Part shown: in pieces, positions 28,128 to 38,183 of the stretch
Layout of the letters: the number at the start of each line of letters is the position of its first letter
Position numbering within the stretch: the stretch's first letter is position 1
Source: Asaia bogorensis
GTDB taxonomy: Bacteria; Pseudomonadota; Alphaproteobacteria; Acetobacterales; Acetobacteraceae
Reading direction: 5' to 3'
DNA: 64,000 nucleotides
NCBI GenBank assembly: GCA_943333505.2
Contig: CALQTN020000003.1
Coordinates: 53,511-117,510 of the forward strand
Translations under genes and position numbers: made by a program
Notes under the pieces: model-generated
What the model saw: only the letters and a program-made list of their open reading frames with translations
Told to the model about the DNA's origin: nothing
Databases searched by the model: none

Positions 28128-29942
28128 GTGCGGCCCATCCTGTTGTTATTTCTGCTGTTTGGCCTGGTCGGAGCGGCGCGCGCGCAAACGCCGGTGCATG
28201 GTCTGTCCTTGCTCGGTGCGCCGGAACTGCCGGCCGATTTCCCGCATTTCCCTTATGTGAACCCCGACGCTCCCAAAGGCGGCGAGCTGGTGCTGGGCGC
28301 TGTCGGCAGTTTCGACAGTTTCCACCCGTTCATCGTGCGCGGCAGCCCGGCAGCCTCGGTCGGGCGGATTTACGACACGCTGATGCGGTCCAATGACGAC
28401 GAGCCAGAGGCCTATTATGGCCATCTCGCCGGCGCGATCACGGTCTGGCCGGAGCACAAAGGGGTGACGTTCACCTTGCGCCCGCAAGCCCGCTTCAACG
28501 ATGGCAGCAAGGTGACGGCCGACGATGTCGCCTGGACGTTCAATGCGTTGCGTGATCAGGGCAAGCCGCGCTATCGGCAATATTACGCCGATGTCGCCGA
28601 GGCGATTGTCGAAGCCCCTGGCAAAGTCGGGTTTCGCTTCAAAACCACCACCAATCGCGAATTGCCGCTCATTCTCGGCCAATTGGTGGTGCTGCCAAAG
28701 GCGTGGTGGCAAGGCCGCGATTTCAGCAAACCGCTGGCCGAAGCCCCGCTCGGCTCAGGCCCCTACCGGGTGGCTGATTTCGAACTCGGCCGCAGCGTGA
28801 CCTTGGCGCGGGTGCCGAATTACTGGGCGCAGAACCTGCCGACCGGCAAGGGGCTGGCGAATTTCGATCGAATTCGCACCGAGTATTTCCGCGACGACAC
28901 CATCGCATTGCAGGCGCTGAAGGCCGGCCAAGTCGATTTCCGGCAGGAAACCAGCTCGAAAGCCTGGGCCACGGCCTATGATTTCCCCGCAGTGGAAAAA
29001 GGTCTGGTCAAGAAGGAGGCCCTGCCACATCGCCTGCCCACCGGCATGCAGGGCTTCTTCATGAACACCAGACGGCCGATCTTCGCCGATGCGCGGGTGC
29101 GTCAGGCGCTCGCCTGGGTGTTCGACTTTGAATGGGTCAACGCCAATCTGTTCTATGGTGCCTATGCCCGCACCGGCAGTTATTTCAGCAACAGCGAACT
29201 GGCGGCATCCGGTCTGCCATCGGCCGCCGAGCGCGCGCTGCTCGACCCGTTCCGCACCCAATTGCCGCCCGGCCTGTTCACCGACGCATTCAAACTGCCG
29301 GTGACCGATGCATCGGGCAATAACCGCGCCGGGTTGCGCCTCGCTTTGGGCCTGTTGAAATCGGCAGGCTGGGAGATCAAGGACCTCAAGCTGGTGAACG
29401 CGGCGGGCCAGCAGATGAGCTTCGAGATCCTGTTATCTCAGCCAGCGATGGAACGGGTGGCACTGCCCTATGTGCAGTGGCTCGCGCGGTTGGGCATCGA
29501 GGCACGGGTGCGCACCGTCGATCCCGCGCAATATCAACGCCTGTCAGACAGCTATGATTTCGATATGACCGACGGCGTGGTCGGCCAGTCCGACAGTCCG
29601 GGCAATGAACAGACCGGCTTCTGGGGCTGCGGTTCCGCCAAGCTCGAGGGCGGCGATAACGCCGCCGGGGTGTGTCATCCGGCGGTCGAGGCGATGATCA
29701 ACCACATTCTGATCGCCCCGGACCGCGCCGCCCTCGTCACCGCGACCCGCGCACTTGACCGGGTTTTGCTGTGGAATTGGTACGCGGTGCCGCATTGGCA
29801 CAACCGCGCAAGCTGGGTCGTGCATTGGGACCGCTTTGGCCACCCCACCAAGCCAGTCCGGGTCGGGCTGGCGCTCGACGCCTGGTGGTTCGATGCCGTG
29901 CGCGCTGCCGCCAACGATGCCGCCCGCAAGGCGGGGAAATAA
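28128..29942 (+). CDS. yejA: ABC transporter solute-binding protein, YejA-like (family 5)
   Basis: A 604-residue periplasmic binding protein with a signal peptide ending at ARAQ (about residue 20). HGLSLLGAPELPADFPHFPY and the VNPDAPKGGELVLGAVG segment are typical of YejA, which binds oligopeptides (microcin C in enterobacteria). GTG 28128 is selected because GGAG lies 7 bases upstream and it places the signal peptide at the N-terminus; a TTG at 28107 is less likely. First gene of a yejABEF operon. Confidence 0.9.
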   Translation: MRPILLLFLLFGLVGAARAQTPVHGLSLLGAPELPADFPHFPYVNPDAPKGGELVLGAVGSFDSFHPFIVRGSPAASVGRIYDTLMRSNDDEPEAYYGHLAGAITVWPEHKGVTFTLRPQARFNDGSKVTADDVAWTFNALRDQGKPRYRQYYADVAEAIVEAPGKVGFRFKTTTNRELPLILGQLVVLPKAWWQGRDFSKPLAEAPLGSGPYRVADFELGRSVTLARVPNYWAQNLPTGKGLANFDRIRTEYFRDDTIALQALKAGQVDFRQETSSKAWATAYDFPAVEKGLVKKEALPHRLPTGMQGFFMNTRRPIFADARVRQALAWVFDFEWVNANLFYGAYARTGSYFSNSELAASGLPSAAERALLDPFRTQLPPGLFTDAFKLPVTDASGNNRAGLRLALGLLKSAGWEIKDLKLVNAAGQQMSFEILLSQPAMERVALPYVQWLARLGIEARVRTVDPAQYQRLSDSYDFDMTDGVVGQSDSPGNEQTGFWGCGSAKLEGGDNAAGVCHPAVEAMINHILIAPDRAALVTATRALDRVLLWNWYAVPHWHNRASWVVHWDRFGHPTKPVRVGLALDAWWFDAVRAAANDAARKAGK

Positions 29943-29945
29943 TCC

Positions 29946-31025
29946 GTGCTGGGGTATCTGCTGCGGCGATGCTTGCTGGTGATCCCCACATTATTCGGCA
30001 TTATCGCGATTAATTTCGTGGTGGTACAGTTCGCCCCTGGCGGGCCGGTCGAACAGATGATGGCCGAACTGCGCGGCAAGGGCGGCTCGGCAACCGGGCG
30101 GATGACTGCGGGCAGCACCGGCGAAACCAGCGCGCCCAGCACCGATGGCGCCTATCGCGGCGCGCGCGGCCTGGACCCGATGATGGTCGCCGACATCAAA
30201 CGCATGTTCGGCTTCGACCAACCGGCGCATGTCCGCTTTTTCACCATGCTGGGCTCCTATCTCACCTTCGATTTCGGCCGCAGCTTCTTCCGTGATGCGA
30301 CGGTGCTGCAACTGATCGGCCAGAAACTGCCGGTCTCGGTTTCGCTCGGCCTATGGTCGACCTTGCTGGTCTATATGGTATCGATCCCGCTCGGCATCGC
30401 CAAGGCGGTGCGCGATGGCAGCCGGTTCGATGTCACGTCGAGCGTGGTGGTGCTGGTCGGCTACGCCATTCCAGGCTTTCTGTTCGCCATTCTGCTGGTG
30501 GTAGTGTTTGCCGGCGGCAGCTTTGTGCAATGGTTCCCGTTGCGCGGATTATCCAGTCCGGGGGCCGATCTTTGGGGCTGGCCCGCGCGCATCATGGACT
30601 ATCTGTGGCACATCGTCCTGCCGACGGCCGCCCTGGTGGTGGGCGGATTTGCCAGCCTCACCATGCTGACCAAGAATTCGTTCCTCGAAGAAATCCGCAA
30701 GCAATACGTGGTGACCGCACGGGCCAAGGGGGCATCGGAAAACCGCATTCTCTATCGCCACATATTCCGCAACGCGATGCTGCTGGTGATCGCTGGCTTC
30801 CCGGCCGCATTCCTCGCCATGGTGTTTTCGTCCGCGTTGCTGGTGGAAATCGTGTTCTCCCTCGACGGACTAGGGCTGTTGGGCTTTGAGTCCACGATCC
30901 GGCGCGACTATCCGGTGATGTTCGGCACGCTCTACATCTTCACCCTGCTCGGCCTGGTCATGCAGATCCTGGGCGACATGATCTACACCATCGTCGATCC
31001 GCGCATCGATTTCGAGCGTCGATGA
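29946..31025 (+). CDS. yejB: ABC transporter permease YejB
   Basis: A 359-residue inner-membrane permease with six predicted helices. The DppB-type N-terminal [20 protein letters not shown] is followed by a periplasmic loop enlarged by a Gly/Ser/Thr-rich stretch (about residues 47-75), typical of YejB. The EAA-like loop reads [19 protein letters not shown]. It starts with GTG 4 bp after yejA and its stop overlaps the yejE start. With YejE it forms the channel for oligopeptide import. Confidence 0.92.
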   Translation: MLGYLLRRCLLVIPTLFGIIAINFVVVQFAPGGPVEQMMAELRGKGGSATGRMTAGSTGETSAPSTDGAYRGARGLDPMMVADIKRMFGFDQPAHVRFFTMLGSYLTFDFGRSFFRDATVLQLIGQKLPVSVSLGLWSTLLVYMVSIPLGIAKAVRDGSRFDVTSSVVVLVGYAIPGFLFAILLVVVFAGGSFVQWFPLRGLSSPGADLWGWPARIMDYLWHIVLPTAALVVGGFASLTMLTKNSFLEEIRKQYVVTARAKGASENRILYRHIFRNAMLLVIAGFPAAFLAMVFSSALLVEIVFSLDGLGLLGFESTIRRDYPVMFGTLYIFTLLGLVMQILGDMIYTIVDPRIDFERR

Positions 31026-32050
31026 CCCTGCCCCCGATCGCCCGCCGCCGCATCGCCGCCTTTCGCGCCCATAAACGCGGGTTGTGGTCGTTGCGGATAT
31101 TCCTGGCTCTTTTTATCGCCAGCCTGTTCGCCGAATTCCTCTGCAACGATCGCCCTTTGCTGATCCGCTACAAGGGTGACTGGTTTACGCCAGTGTTGAA
31201 CGATTATCCCGAGAATGCGTTCGACGCCGAGCTTATGCCGACCATCGCGGATTATTCCGATCCGGTGCTGGCCGACACCATCGCCGCCGATGGCTGGATG
31301 ATTTGGCCGCCCGTGCGCTACCGTTTCAACAGCGTGGTGAAGAACCTGCCGGTACCAGCGCCGGCACCGCCTAGCTGGCGCAATATTCTCGGCACTGATG
31401 ACCTCGCCCGCGACGTTTTCGCCCGCGTCGTCTACGGATTTCGCCTGTCGGTGCTGTTCGGCTTCGCGCTCACCATTCTGTCATCGGTGATCGGCATCGC
31501 CGCCGGCGCGATCCAGGGCTATCGCGGCGGGCTGACGGATTTACTCTCGCAGCGCTTTATCGAGGTCTGGGCCGGGATGCCGCAGCTTTATCTGCTGATC
31601 ATCCTGGGCAGCATCATCACGCCGTCTTTCATGGTGCTGCTGCTGTTTTTGCTGCTGTTCAGCTGGATGAACCTCACTGGCGTGGTGCGCGCCGAGTTCC
31701 TGCGTGGCCGCAATCTCGAATATGTCCGCGCCGCCAAGGCGCTCGGCGTGTCGGATATCGCGGTCATGTGGCGCCACATCCTGCCAAACGCGATGGTGGC
31801 AACGCTCACCTATCTGCCGTTCACCCTGTCCGGCTCGGTAGCCGTCCTGTCCACCCTCGATTTCCTCGGCTTCGGCTTGCCACCCGGTGCCCCATCGCTC
31901 GGCGAGCTTGTCGCCCAGGGCAAGAACAATCTCCAGGCGCCATGGTTGGGCGTGGTTGCCTTCGTGGTGCTAGGCGGGGTGCTCACCCTGCTGATTTTCA
32001 TCGGCGAGGCGGTGCGCGACGCGTTTGATCCACGCAAGGTGCCAAAGTGA
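31022..32050 (+). CDS. yejE: ABC transporter permease YejE
   Basis: A 342-residue permease with an N-terminal helix, a long periplasmic loop (about residues 45-115) and five further helices. [20 protein letters not shown] is the DppC-type signature, and the EAA loop reads [19 protein letters not shown]. The start overlaps yejB by ATGA. After its stop there is a 142-bp gap with a hairpin repeat before yejF. Confidence 0.92.
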   Translation: MTLPPIARRRIAAFRAHKRGLWSLRIFLALFIASLFAEFLCNDRPLLIRYKGDWFTPVLNDYPENAFDAELMPTIADYSDPVLADTIAADGWMIWPPVRYRFNSVVKNLPVPAPAPPSWRNILGTDDLARDVFARVVYGFRLSVLFGFALTILSSVIGIAAGAIQGYRGGLTDLLSQRFIEVWAGMPQLYLLIILGSIITPSFMVLLLFLLLFSWMNLTGVVRAEFLRGRNLEYVRAAKALGVSDIAVMWRHILPNAMVATLTYLPFTLSGSVAVLSTLDFLGFGLPPGAPSLGELVAQGKNNLQAPWLGVVAFVVLGGVLTLLIFIGEAVRDAFDPRKVPK

Positions 32051-32137
32051 CAAGGCCAGCAAAGCAGCCAAAAAACGTCCGGCTGTGGCTCCCAGTAAAC
32101 ACCAGCCTGGGTGCGCCAGTATCAAAAAGTTTTTTTG

Positions 32138-32170
32138 GTTCTTTTTGTTCACAAAAAGAACACCTTGCCT
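32138..32170. repeat. 27-bp dispersed repeat, copy 2, with AU-rich hairpin
   Basis: A perfect 10-bp inverted repeat, GTTCTTTTTG at 32138-32147 and CAAAAAGAAC at 32152-32161, encloses TTCA. The 32144-32170 segment matches the reverse strand of 4601-4627 at 26 of 27 bases. It sits between yejE and yejF, where it could attenuate or stabilise the mRNA. Confidence 0.65.
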
Positions 32171-32192
32171 GTGCTGCTTCGGCTCCGACGCC

Positions 32193-33812
32193 ATGAGCCT
32201 GGTAGAAGTCGAAAACCTCAGCATAAGCTTCGGCGAAAAACCCGTAGTGGAACAGGTGTCGTTCCGCCTCGATCGCGGCGAAACCCTGGCGCTCGTCGGC
32301 GAAAGCGGCTCAGGAAAATCCCTCACCGCGTTATCGCTGCTGCAACTGCACCCCCCAGGGGCGAGGGTCTCGGGCCGGGTGACACTCGATGGCCTCGACA
32401 TTCTGACTGCGGATGCGCCGTCCCTGCAAAGCTCCCGCGGCGGCGTGGCGGGGATGATTTTCCAGGAACCAATGACCAGCCTCAACCCGCTGATGCGGAT
32501 CGGCCAGCAGGTCCAGGAGGCGATGGAGTTGCATCGCCGCCTGACGCAGGTCGAGGCCCAGACCCAAGCGGTGGATTTGCTGCGCGAGGTCGGGTTCCCC
32601 GATGCCGCAGACCGGCTTGACGCGTTTCCGCATCAGCTGTCCGGCGGCCAGCGCCAGCGGGTGATGATCGCGATGGCGCTGGCCAATGATCCCAAGCTGC
32701 TGATTGCCGATGAACCGACGACTGCGCTCGATGTCACCATCCAGGCACAGATCCTCAAGCTGCTGGCCGATGAAAAATCGGCACGCGGTTTGGCCCTGCT
32801 GCTGATCACCCATGACCTCGCGATTGTCCGGCGCTGCGCCAATCGGGTCTGCGTGATGCAGGGTGGCCGGATCGTTGAGCACGGCACCACCAACGATATT
32901 TTCACCCGCCCGCAGCACGCCTATACGCGCATGCTGCTCGATGCCGAGCCGCGCGGCCGGCCCCGGCCCCTGGCGCCGGATGCGCCGGTTCTGGTGGCGG
33001 CCGACCATGTCGGGGTCAGCTTCCCGATCCGTCGTGGCATATTGCGCCGTCAGGTCGCAGCGTTGCGCGCGGTCGATGATGTCTCAATCTGCATCCACGC
33101 CGGCGAAACCGTCGGCCTGGTCGGCGAAAGCGGCTCGGGCAAGTCAACCATGGGCTTTGCCCTGCTGCGCCTGCAACGCGCCACTGGCACGGTCCGGGTC
33201 GGCGGGGTGGATCTCGCGAGTCTCGGGCACCGGCAGATGCGGGCGCTGCGGGCGGATATGCAGATCGTCTTTCAGGACCCGTATGGCAGCCTGTCACCCC
33301 GGCTGACAGTGGGCGACATCATCGGCGAGGGCCTGTCGGTGCACGCGCCCAAGCTGAAACCGGCCGCGCGCGCCGCCCAGGTTGCGGCAGCTTTGGCCGA
33401 GGTCGGTTTACCGACTGACATTATCGGCCGTTACCCGCATGAATTCAGCGGCGGCCAGCGCCAGCGGATCGCCATTGCGCGCGCGATGGTGTTGCAGCCG
33501 CGCTTTGTCGTGCTGGATGAGCCGACCAGCGCGCTCGACCGCTCCGTGCAAGGCCAGATTGTCGCCCTGCTGCGCCGGCTACAATTGGATCGTGGCTTGG
33601 GTTATCTGTTCATCAGCCACGACCTGACAGTGGTGCGTGCTTTGGCGCATCGGGTGGTGGTGATGCGACGTGGTCGGGTGGTTGAACAAGGCCCGGCCGA
33701 CCAGGTCTTTGGGGCGCCCACGGAAACCTATACCAAGGCGCTGATGGCGGCGGCCTTCGCGCTGGATGCAGCTCCAGATGAAATCTCGTTGAGCAACGAC
33801 GAAGTTGAATGA
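32193..33812 (+). CDS. yejF: ABC transporter ATP-binding protein YejF, double ATPase
   Basis: This 539-residue cytoplasmic protein carries two complete ABC domains. Domain 1 has Walker [12 protein letters not shown] and signature LSGGQRQRV; domain 2 (from about residue 270) has [11 protein letters not shown] and FSGGQRQRI, each with a Walker B ending in DEPT. It powers oligopeptide import through YejBE. ATG 32193 starts the conserved [13 protein letters not shown]; a longer frame from 32025 would cross the hairpin repeat and overlap yejE. It is followed by sod after 47 bp. Confidence 0.93.
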   Translation: MSLVEVENLSISFGEKPVVEQVSFRLDRGETLALVGESGSGKSLTALSLLQLHPPGARVSGRVTLDGLDILTADAPSLQSSRGGVAGMIFQEPMTSLNPLMRIGQQVQEAMELHRRLTQVEAQTQAVDLLREVGFPDAADRLDAFPHQLSGGQRQRVMIAMALANDPKLLIADEPTTALDVTIQAQILKLLADEKSARGLALLLITHDLAIVRRCANRVCVMQGGRIVEHGTTNDIFTRPQHAYTRMLLDAEPRGRPRPLAPDAPVLVAADHVGVSFPIRRGILRRQVAALRAVDDVSICIHAGETVGLVGESGSGKSTMGFALLRLQRATGTVRVGGVDLASLGHRQMRALRADMQIVFQDPYGSLSPRLTVGDIIGEGLSVHAPKLKPAARAAQVAAALAEVGLPTDIIGRYPHEFSGGQRQRIAIARAMVLQPRFVVLDEPTSALDRSVQGQIVALLRRLQLDRGLGYLFISHDLTVVRALAHRVVVMRRGRVVEQGPADQVFGAPTETYTKALMAAAFALDAAPDEISLSNDEVE

Positions 33813-33859
33813 TATTTACCCGTCCGTGGGGTAGTATTTCCGAAATAAGCGAGGAAATC

Positions 33860-34582
33860 ATGTCAATATTATCCCGTCGCGCGATGATCGCCACCGGCAT
33901 CGGTCTGCTTGTTGCCCCCCGGCCCAAGATCGCCCTGGCGCAAACCGCCGCCACCGGGCCGTTCACCCTGCCTCCGCTCGGCTACGGCTTCGATGCCAAT
34001 GAACCGCATATCGATGCCCAGACCATGATGATCCATCATGATCGCCATCACGCGGCCTTTGTTGGCGCGCTGAACACCGCATTGAAGGATCATGCCCAGC
34101 TGGCGGAGCTTAAGTTGCCCAGTCTGCTGTCCAGGCTCGACACCCTGCCGGACACAATCCGCACAATTATGCGCAACACCGGCGGCGGGCACGCCAATCA
34201 TTCGATGTTCTGGCAGATCATGGGCGGCAAGGGCGGCACGCCGGACGGGGCGCTGGCGGTCGCAATTGACCGGGATTTTGGTGGTTTCGCCGCCTTGCAA
34301 TCCGCCTTCAACCGCGCCGGGGCAGGCCAGTTCGGCTCAGGCTGGGTCTTTGTGACAGTCACCCGCCAGGGCAAGCTCGGCCTCACCGCACGCGCCAACC
34401 AGGACACGCCGCTGATGGATGGGGTATCCGTCCTGATGGGCAATGACGTGTGGGAACACGCCTATTATCTGAAGTATCAGAACCGTCGCGCCGACTACCT
34501 CACCGCTTGGTGGAACGTGCTGGACTGGACGAAAATCTCCGCCCGCTATAGCGCTGCGATGGACGGCACGCTGGCGATCTAA
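33860..34582 (+). CDS. Exported Fe/Mn superoxide dismutase
   Basis: This 240-residue SOD has an N-terminal extension with a twin-arginine-like signal (SRRAMIATGIGLL, then a cleavage site near ALAQ), so it is predicted to be folded in the cytoplasm and exported to the periplasm. Metal ligands fit His59 (MMIHH), His114 (NHSMFW), Asp196 and His200 (NDVWEHAYY). ATG 33860 has GAGG upstream; the upstream frame to 33809 overlaps yejF and is rejected. Metal choice (Fe or Mn) is not resolved. Confidence 0.92.
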   Translation: MSILSRRAMIATGIGLLVAPRPKIALAQTAATGPFTLPPLGYGFDANEPHIDAQTMMIHHDRHHAAFVGALNTALKDHAQLAELKLPSLLSRLDTLPDTIRTIMRNTGGGHANHSMFWQIMGGKGGTPDGALAVAIDRDFGGFAALQSAFNRAGAGQFGSGWVFVTVTRQGKLGLTARANQDTPLMDGVSVLMGNDVWEHAYYLKYQNRRADYLTAWWNVLDWTKISARYSAAMDGTLAI

Positions 34583-34589
34583 CTACCGC

Positions 34590-34865
34590 CTATTTCCTGA
34601 CCGGTTGCACCCCGCCACCGCGCAGCAATCCCTTGTCACGGAGGCAGGAATTATAGGCGCGCTGCTTGGCGGCCTCGAGGGCGGGGCGTTCCTCACCGCG
34701 CGCAATGTGGCCGCTGATCGCGGCGATGCTCAGTGCGGTCTTCACGGCCGGGTCGGCATACATCGCCGTCCGGCATTCAGGATTGGTGAACCCGCTATCG
34801 TGGTCCAGCGCACCGCATCCGGCCACTGCCACAACAAGTGCGGCCAACCCCAGATAGGCTCTCAT
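34590..34865 (-). CDS. Small lipoprotein of unknown function
   Basis: This 91-residue protein has a lipoprotein signal (AVAGC, Cys17). The mature part has two cysteines (PECRTAM and NSCLRDKGLL) that could form a disulfide. I do not recognise the family. Its start overlaps the nudC stop (ATGA), so it is co-expressed with nudC. It converges on sod with a 7-bp gap. Confidence 0.75.
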   Translation of the reverse strand: MRAYLGLAALVVAVAGCGALDHDSGFTNPECRTAMYADPAVKTALSIAAISGHIARGEERPALEAAKQRAYNSCLRDKGLLRGGGVQPVRK

Positions 34866-35791
34866 TCGCTTGCCAGCCAGTCTTCGATCAGCCGACTGGC
34901 GACGCTGTCACCACGCGGCAGCATGAAGCCGTGGTCGCGCGGGCTGTGCATTTCCGCCCTGGTGAACCAGCGCGCGTCGGTCAGTTCCTCGGTGTCGATG
35001 GTAATCTCCTCGGTCGTGGCCTCGGCGTAGAAGCCGAGCATGATCGATGCCGGGAACGGCCAGGGCTGGCTGCTGTGGTAGCGCACATTGGTCACGCGAA
35101 TACCGGACTCCTCGAACACTTCGCGCGCCACCGCTTCTTCGAGGCTTTCGCCAGGCTCCACGAAGCCGGCCAAGGTCGAATACATCGTCGAGGTCGGGAA
35201 GCGCGCGGAATGGCCAAGCAGCGCCCGTCCTTTGCTATGGACCAGCATAATGACGGCCGGATCGGTGCGCGGGAAATGATCGACGCCGCAGCCGGTGCAA
35301 TGCATGACATGGCCAGCCGATTTCGGCTCGCAAACCGATCCGCAAATGCCGCAGAAGCGATGCTTGGTGCGCCAGTGCATCAGCCCACGCGCATGGGCGA
35401 GCACCGATGCGTCGTGCCCGTTGAGCAATCCCATCGTAGCGCGCAGATCGGCGAACCCGGCTTCCAGCCCGTCTGGCAGCAACGGTGCGGTGTTGTCCTC
35501 GGTGCTTACATCGACGCTAAACACCGGGACATTGTCACGCAGGCCCAAAAACGCCCAGTGATCGGCGCGCGCCAGGATCGCAGCAGCGTCTGGCCCAGCC
35601 AGGAACACCGCTTCCGGTCGCCGCACATCCACCCCACGCAGCAGGCTGCGGGCGCGCCAGACCGGCACAATGATCACCTCGGGCGATGCCAGCGCTTCGG
35701 CAATCCAGGCATCGTCGTTACGACGTTCGGCAACCCGGTCGAGCGGGCTGCCAGTATAGGCGTTGGGGCGCGAGGCGATGATGATTGTCAC
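34862..35791 (-). CDS. nudC: NAD(+) diphosphatase NudC
   Basis: Hydrolyses NADH/NAD to NMN and AMP, and in bacteria removes NAD caps from RNA. The 309-residue protein has a zinc ribbon (FCGICGSVC and HCTGCG), the Nudix box GFVEPGESLEEAVAREVFEE and the family signature SQPWPFPAS. The start is GTG 35791 with AGGA upstream. A longer frame to 36004 runs antisense through the SRP RNA gene and is rejected. Confidence 0.92.
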   Translation of the reverse strand: MTIIIASRPNAYTGSPLDRVAERRNDDAWIAEALASPEVIIVPVWRARSLLRGVDVRRPEAVFLAGPDAAAILARADHWAFLGLRDNVPVFSVDVSTEDNTAPLLPDGLEAGFADLRATMGLLNGHDASVLAHARGLMHWRTKHRFCGICGSVCEPKSAGHVMHCTGCGVDHFPRTDPAVIMLVHSKGRALLGHSARFPTSTMYSTLAGFVEPGESLEEAVAREVFEESGIRVTNVRYHSSQPWPFPASIMLGFYAEATTEEITIDTEELTDARWFTRAEMHSPRDHGFMLPRGDSVASRLIEDWLASE

Positions 35792-35886
35792 ATCCGGTAT
35801 CCTGCTTGCTTCAGCGCGAAACTGCCATGTGGGCGCGCATGCCGCAACCGGCTTGCGAAGACCATCACAATGCACGATATACGCGT

Positions 35887-35990
35887 TGGGAGGTCGGCGG
35901 CGGACGGGCGCCTCGCCAACCCGGTCAGGTCCGGAAGGAAGCAGCCGCAACGAGTTCACGCTCGGGTCGTTTAGTCGGCCTCCCACTCTT
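35887..35990 (+). ncRNA. ffs: Bacterial small signal recognition particle RNA (4.5S)
   Basis: The conserved apical loop is present as GGTCAGGTCCGG followed by AAGGAAGCAGCC (35933-35946). The 5' strand GGGAGGTCGGC pairs with the 3' strand GTCGGCCTCCC over 11 base pairs. A short T run after 35988 serves as terminator. It binds Ffh for co-translational membrane targeting. Its position just ahead of dnaX is common in proteobacteria. Ends are approximate by a few bases. Confidence 0.93.
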
Positions 35991-36007
35991 TTACCCTGGG
36001 GCACAGC

Positions 36008-37852
36008 ATGTCAGGTCTGTTCCAGGACGAACCCGAACTCCTTGATCCACCGCAGGAAGGCCCCGGCCTGTTCGGCGATGCCGCGCCAATTGCGCCGCCG
36101 CCGGTCGCGACCGTGCAATACCGCGTGCTGGCCCGCAAATACCGCCCCGTGCGCTTTGACCAACTGATCGGTCAGGAGGCGATGGTGCGCACCCTGCGCA
36201 ACGCCTTTGCCTCCGGCCGCGTCGCGCATGCCTTCATGCTGACCGGGGTGCGCGGGGTCGGCAAAACCACCACCGCCCGCATCATCGCCCGCGCGCTCAA
36301 TTGCGTTGGCCCGGACGGCAATGGCGGGCCGACCGTCGATCCCTGCGGCGTGTGCGACATGTGCCGGGCGATTCTGGCCGACCGCCACCCCGATGTGGTC
36401 GAAATGGATGCGGCCTCCAACAACAGCATCGACGATATCCGCGAAATCATCGAAGGCGTGCGCTTCCGCCCGATGCAGGCGCGCACTAAGGTTTTTGTGC
36501 TTGACGAAGTGCACATGCTGTCCAAGCCCGCGTTCAACGCCTTGCTTAAGACACTGGAAGAACCGCCGCCGCATGTGAAGTTCATCTTCGCCACCACCGA
36601 AATCCGCAAAGTGCCGGTCACCGTGCTGTCGCGCTGCCAGCGCTTCGATCTGCGGCGCATTTCAGTGGTCGAACTGGCCGGTCTGTTCGGCAGTGTCACC
36701 ACGCAGGAAGGCGTGGCGATCGCGCCGGAAGCACTGACACTAATTGCCCGCGCCGCCGATGGCTCGGCGCGTGATGGATTATCGCTGCTCGATCAGGCGA
36801 TCGCCCAAACCGATCCTGGCGTCGAAATCGCCGCCCAGGCCGTGTCCGATATGCTGGGCCTTGCCGACCGCGAGGCGATGTTTGATCTGTTCGAGGCAGT
36901 GATCGGCGGCAAACCAGCCGCGGCGCTGGCCATCACCGACCGCGCCCACGCCCATGGCGCCGATATGGGGGTGATGCTGCAGGACCTGCTCGAATTGGTG
37001 CATCTGCTGACGAGGCTGAAATCGGTCCCCGGGCTGCGCGATGGCCAGGATTTGTCGGAGACCGAACGGGTGCGCGGGGCCGGTCTGGCCGATCGGCTGA
37101 CAATCCCGGTGCTGGGCCGCGCCTGGCAGATGCTGCTGAAAGGCTGCGCCGAGGTCGAAGGCGCCCCAGATCGCCGCGCTGCTGCCGAAATGGTGCTGAT
37201 CCGCCTATGCCACACCGCCGATTTGCCGCCGCCGGGCGAACTGGTGCGCCGGCTGATGGAAAGCGGCGCCGCGCCACAAAGCGCACCAACGCCGCAAGGC
37301 GGCGGTGGTGGCGGCACCCGTGCGGTCGCCAATGGCAGCGCCATGGCCGCGGCTGTTGCCCAACCCGGCCCGGCGTTGTCGAGTTTCCGTGACGTCGTGG
37401 CGCTGGTCGCCGACCAGCGCGAGGCCTTGCTGCACGGCCATTTGCGCCATTCCGTCCATCTCGTCCGCTTCACCCAGGGCGTCATCGAGTTACGCCCGGA
37501 GCCCGACGCCCCCCGCGACCTCGCCCCCAAGCTTGCCGCCCTGCTGTCGGAGGCCACTGGCACACGCTGGACCATCGCCTTTTCCGAACAGGCCGGGGAG
37601 CCTACCCTGGCCGAACAGGCCGACGGGCTCGAAGCCGGGCGCCGTCACACCGCGACGCAACACCCGTTGGTGCAAGCCATCCTCGCGGCCTTCCCGGGCG
37701 CCAAGATCGGCGGGGTGCACGACCCACGCCTGGATACCTATGGCCTGCTGCCGGAATCCAGCCCCGTTGACATGCCTGAATTCGCTCCCGATGACGCCGA
37801 ATATGTCGATGAACCACCCGAAGGCCCTGACAACCAAGACTGGGATAATTGA
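36008..37852 (+). CDS. dnaX: DNA polymerase III subunits gamma and tau
   Basis: This 614-residue clamp-loader ATPase has Walker A GVRGVGKTTTAR, a zinc-binding Cys set (NCVG, then CGVCDMCR), Walker B VFVLDEVHML and sensor 1 region FATTEIRKVPVTVLSRCQR. The C-terminal half is the variable tau portion, including a Gly-rich linker (about residues 425-445). The ATG lies just after the SRP RNA terminator region. Followed 3 bp later by ybaB, then recR: a conserved recombination/replication operon. Confidence 0.96.
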   Translation: MSGLFQDEPELLDPPQEGPGLFGDAAPIAPPPVATVQYRVLARKYRPVRFDQLIGQEAMVRTLRNAFASGRVAHAFMLTGVRGVGKTTTARIIARALNCVGPDGNGGPTVDPCGVCDMCRAILADRHPDVVEMDAASNNSIDDIREIIEGVRFRPMQARTKVFVLDEVHMLSKPAFNALLKTLEEPPPHVKFIFATTEIRKVPVTVLSRCQRFDLRRISVVELAGLFGSVTTQEGVAIAPEALTLIARAADGSARDGLSLLDQAIAQTDPGVEIAAQAVSDMLGLADREAMFDLFEAVIGGKPAAALAITDRAHAHGADMGVMLQDLLELVHLLTRLKSVPGLRDGQDLSETERVRGAGLADRLTIPVLGRAWQMLLKGCAEVEGAPDRRAAAEMVLIRLCHTADLPPPGELVRRLMESGAAPQSAPTPQGGGGGGTRAVANGSAMAAAVAQPGPALSSFRDVVALVADQREALLHGHLRHSVHLVRFTQGVIELRPEPDAPRDLAPKLAALLSEATGTRWTIAFSEQAGEPTLAEQADGLEAGRRHTATQHPLVQAILAAFPGAKIGGVHDPRLDTYGLLPESSPVDMPEFAPDDAEYVDEPPEGPDNQDWDN

Positions 37853-37855
37853 GCC

Positions 37856-38179
37856 ATGAAGAACCTCGCCGCGATGATGAAGTCGGCATCGCAAATGCAG
37901 CAGAAAATGGCCGATATGCAGGCCGAACTCGAAGCCGCCAGCGTCGAAGGTCAGGCCGGAGCCGGCATGGTGCGCATCACCCTCAGCGGCAAGGGCGAGA
38001 TGAAATCGATCAAGATCGATCCGAAAATCATCGACCCGGCGGATGCGTCGATGCTCGCCGACCTGATCATGGCAGCCCATGCCGACGCCAAGCGCAAGAC
38101 CGAAGCCGTCGCCGCCGAGGCCATGCAGAAAGCCGCTGGTGGCATGCAGTTGCCCGACGGCTTCAAATTGCCGTTCTGA
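37856..38179 (+). CDS. YbaB/EbfC family nucleoid-associated protein
   Basis: This 107-residue protein has the family features: an N-terminal coiled helix [18 protein letters not shown], the core [18 protein letters not shown] and a C-terminal helix ending with [13 protein letters not shown]. It binds DNA as a dimer. The dnaX-ybaB-recR order is one of the most conserved in bacteria. The stop lies 4 bp ahead of the recR TTG start. Confidence 0.95.
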   Translation: MKNLAAMMKSASQMQQKMADMQAELEAASVEGQAGAGMVRITLSGKGEMKSIKIDPKIIDPADASMLADLIMAAHADAKRKTEAVAAEAMQKAAGGMQLPDGFKLPF

Positions 38180-38183
38180 TCCG

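Noticed and set aside
29946..30175. Possible frameshift in yejB because of the Gly/Ser/Thr-rich insertion
   Set aside because: The frame is continuous and YejB proteins normally carry an enlarged loop here.
35792..36004. N-terminal extension of NudC
   Set aside because: It runs antisense across the SRP RNA and lacks conservation with the NudC N-terminus.
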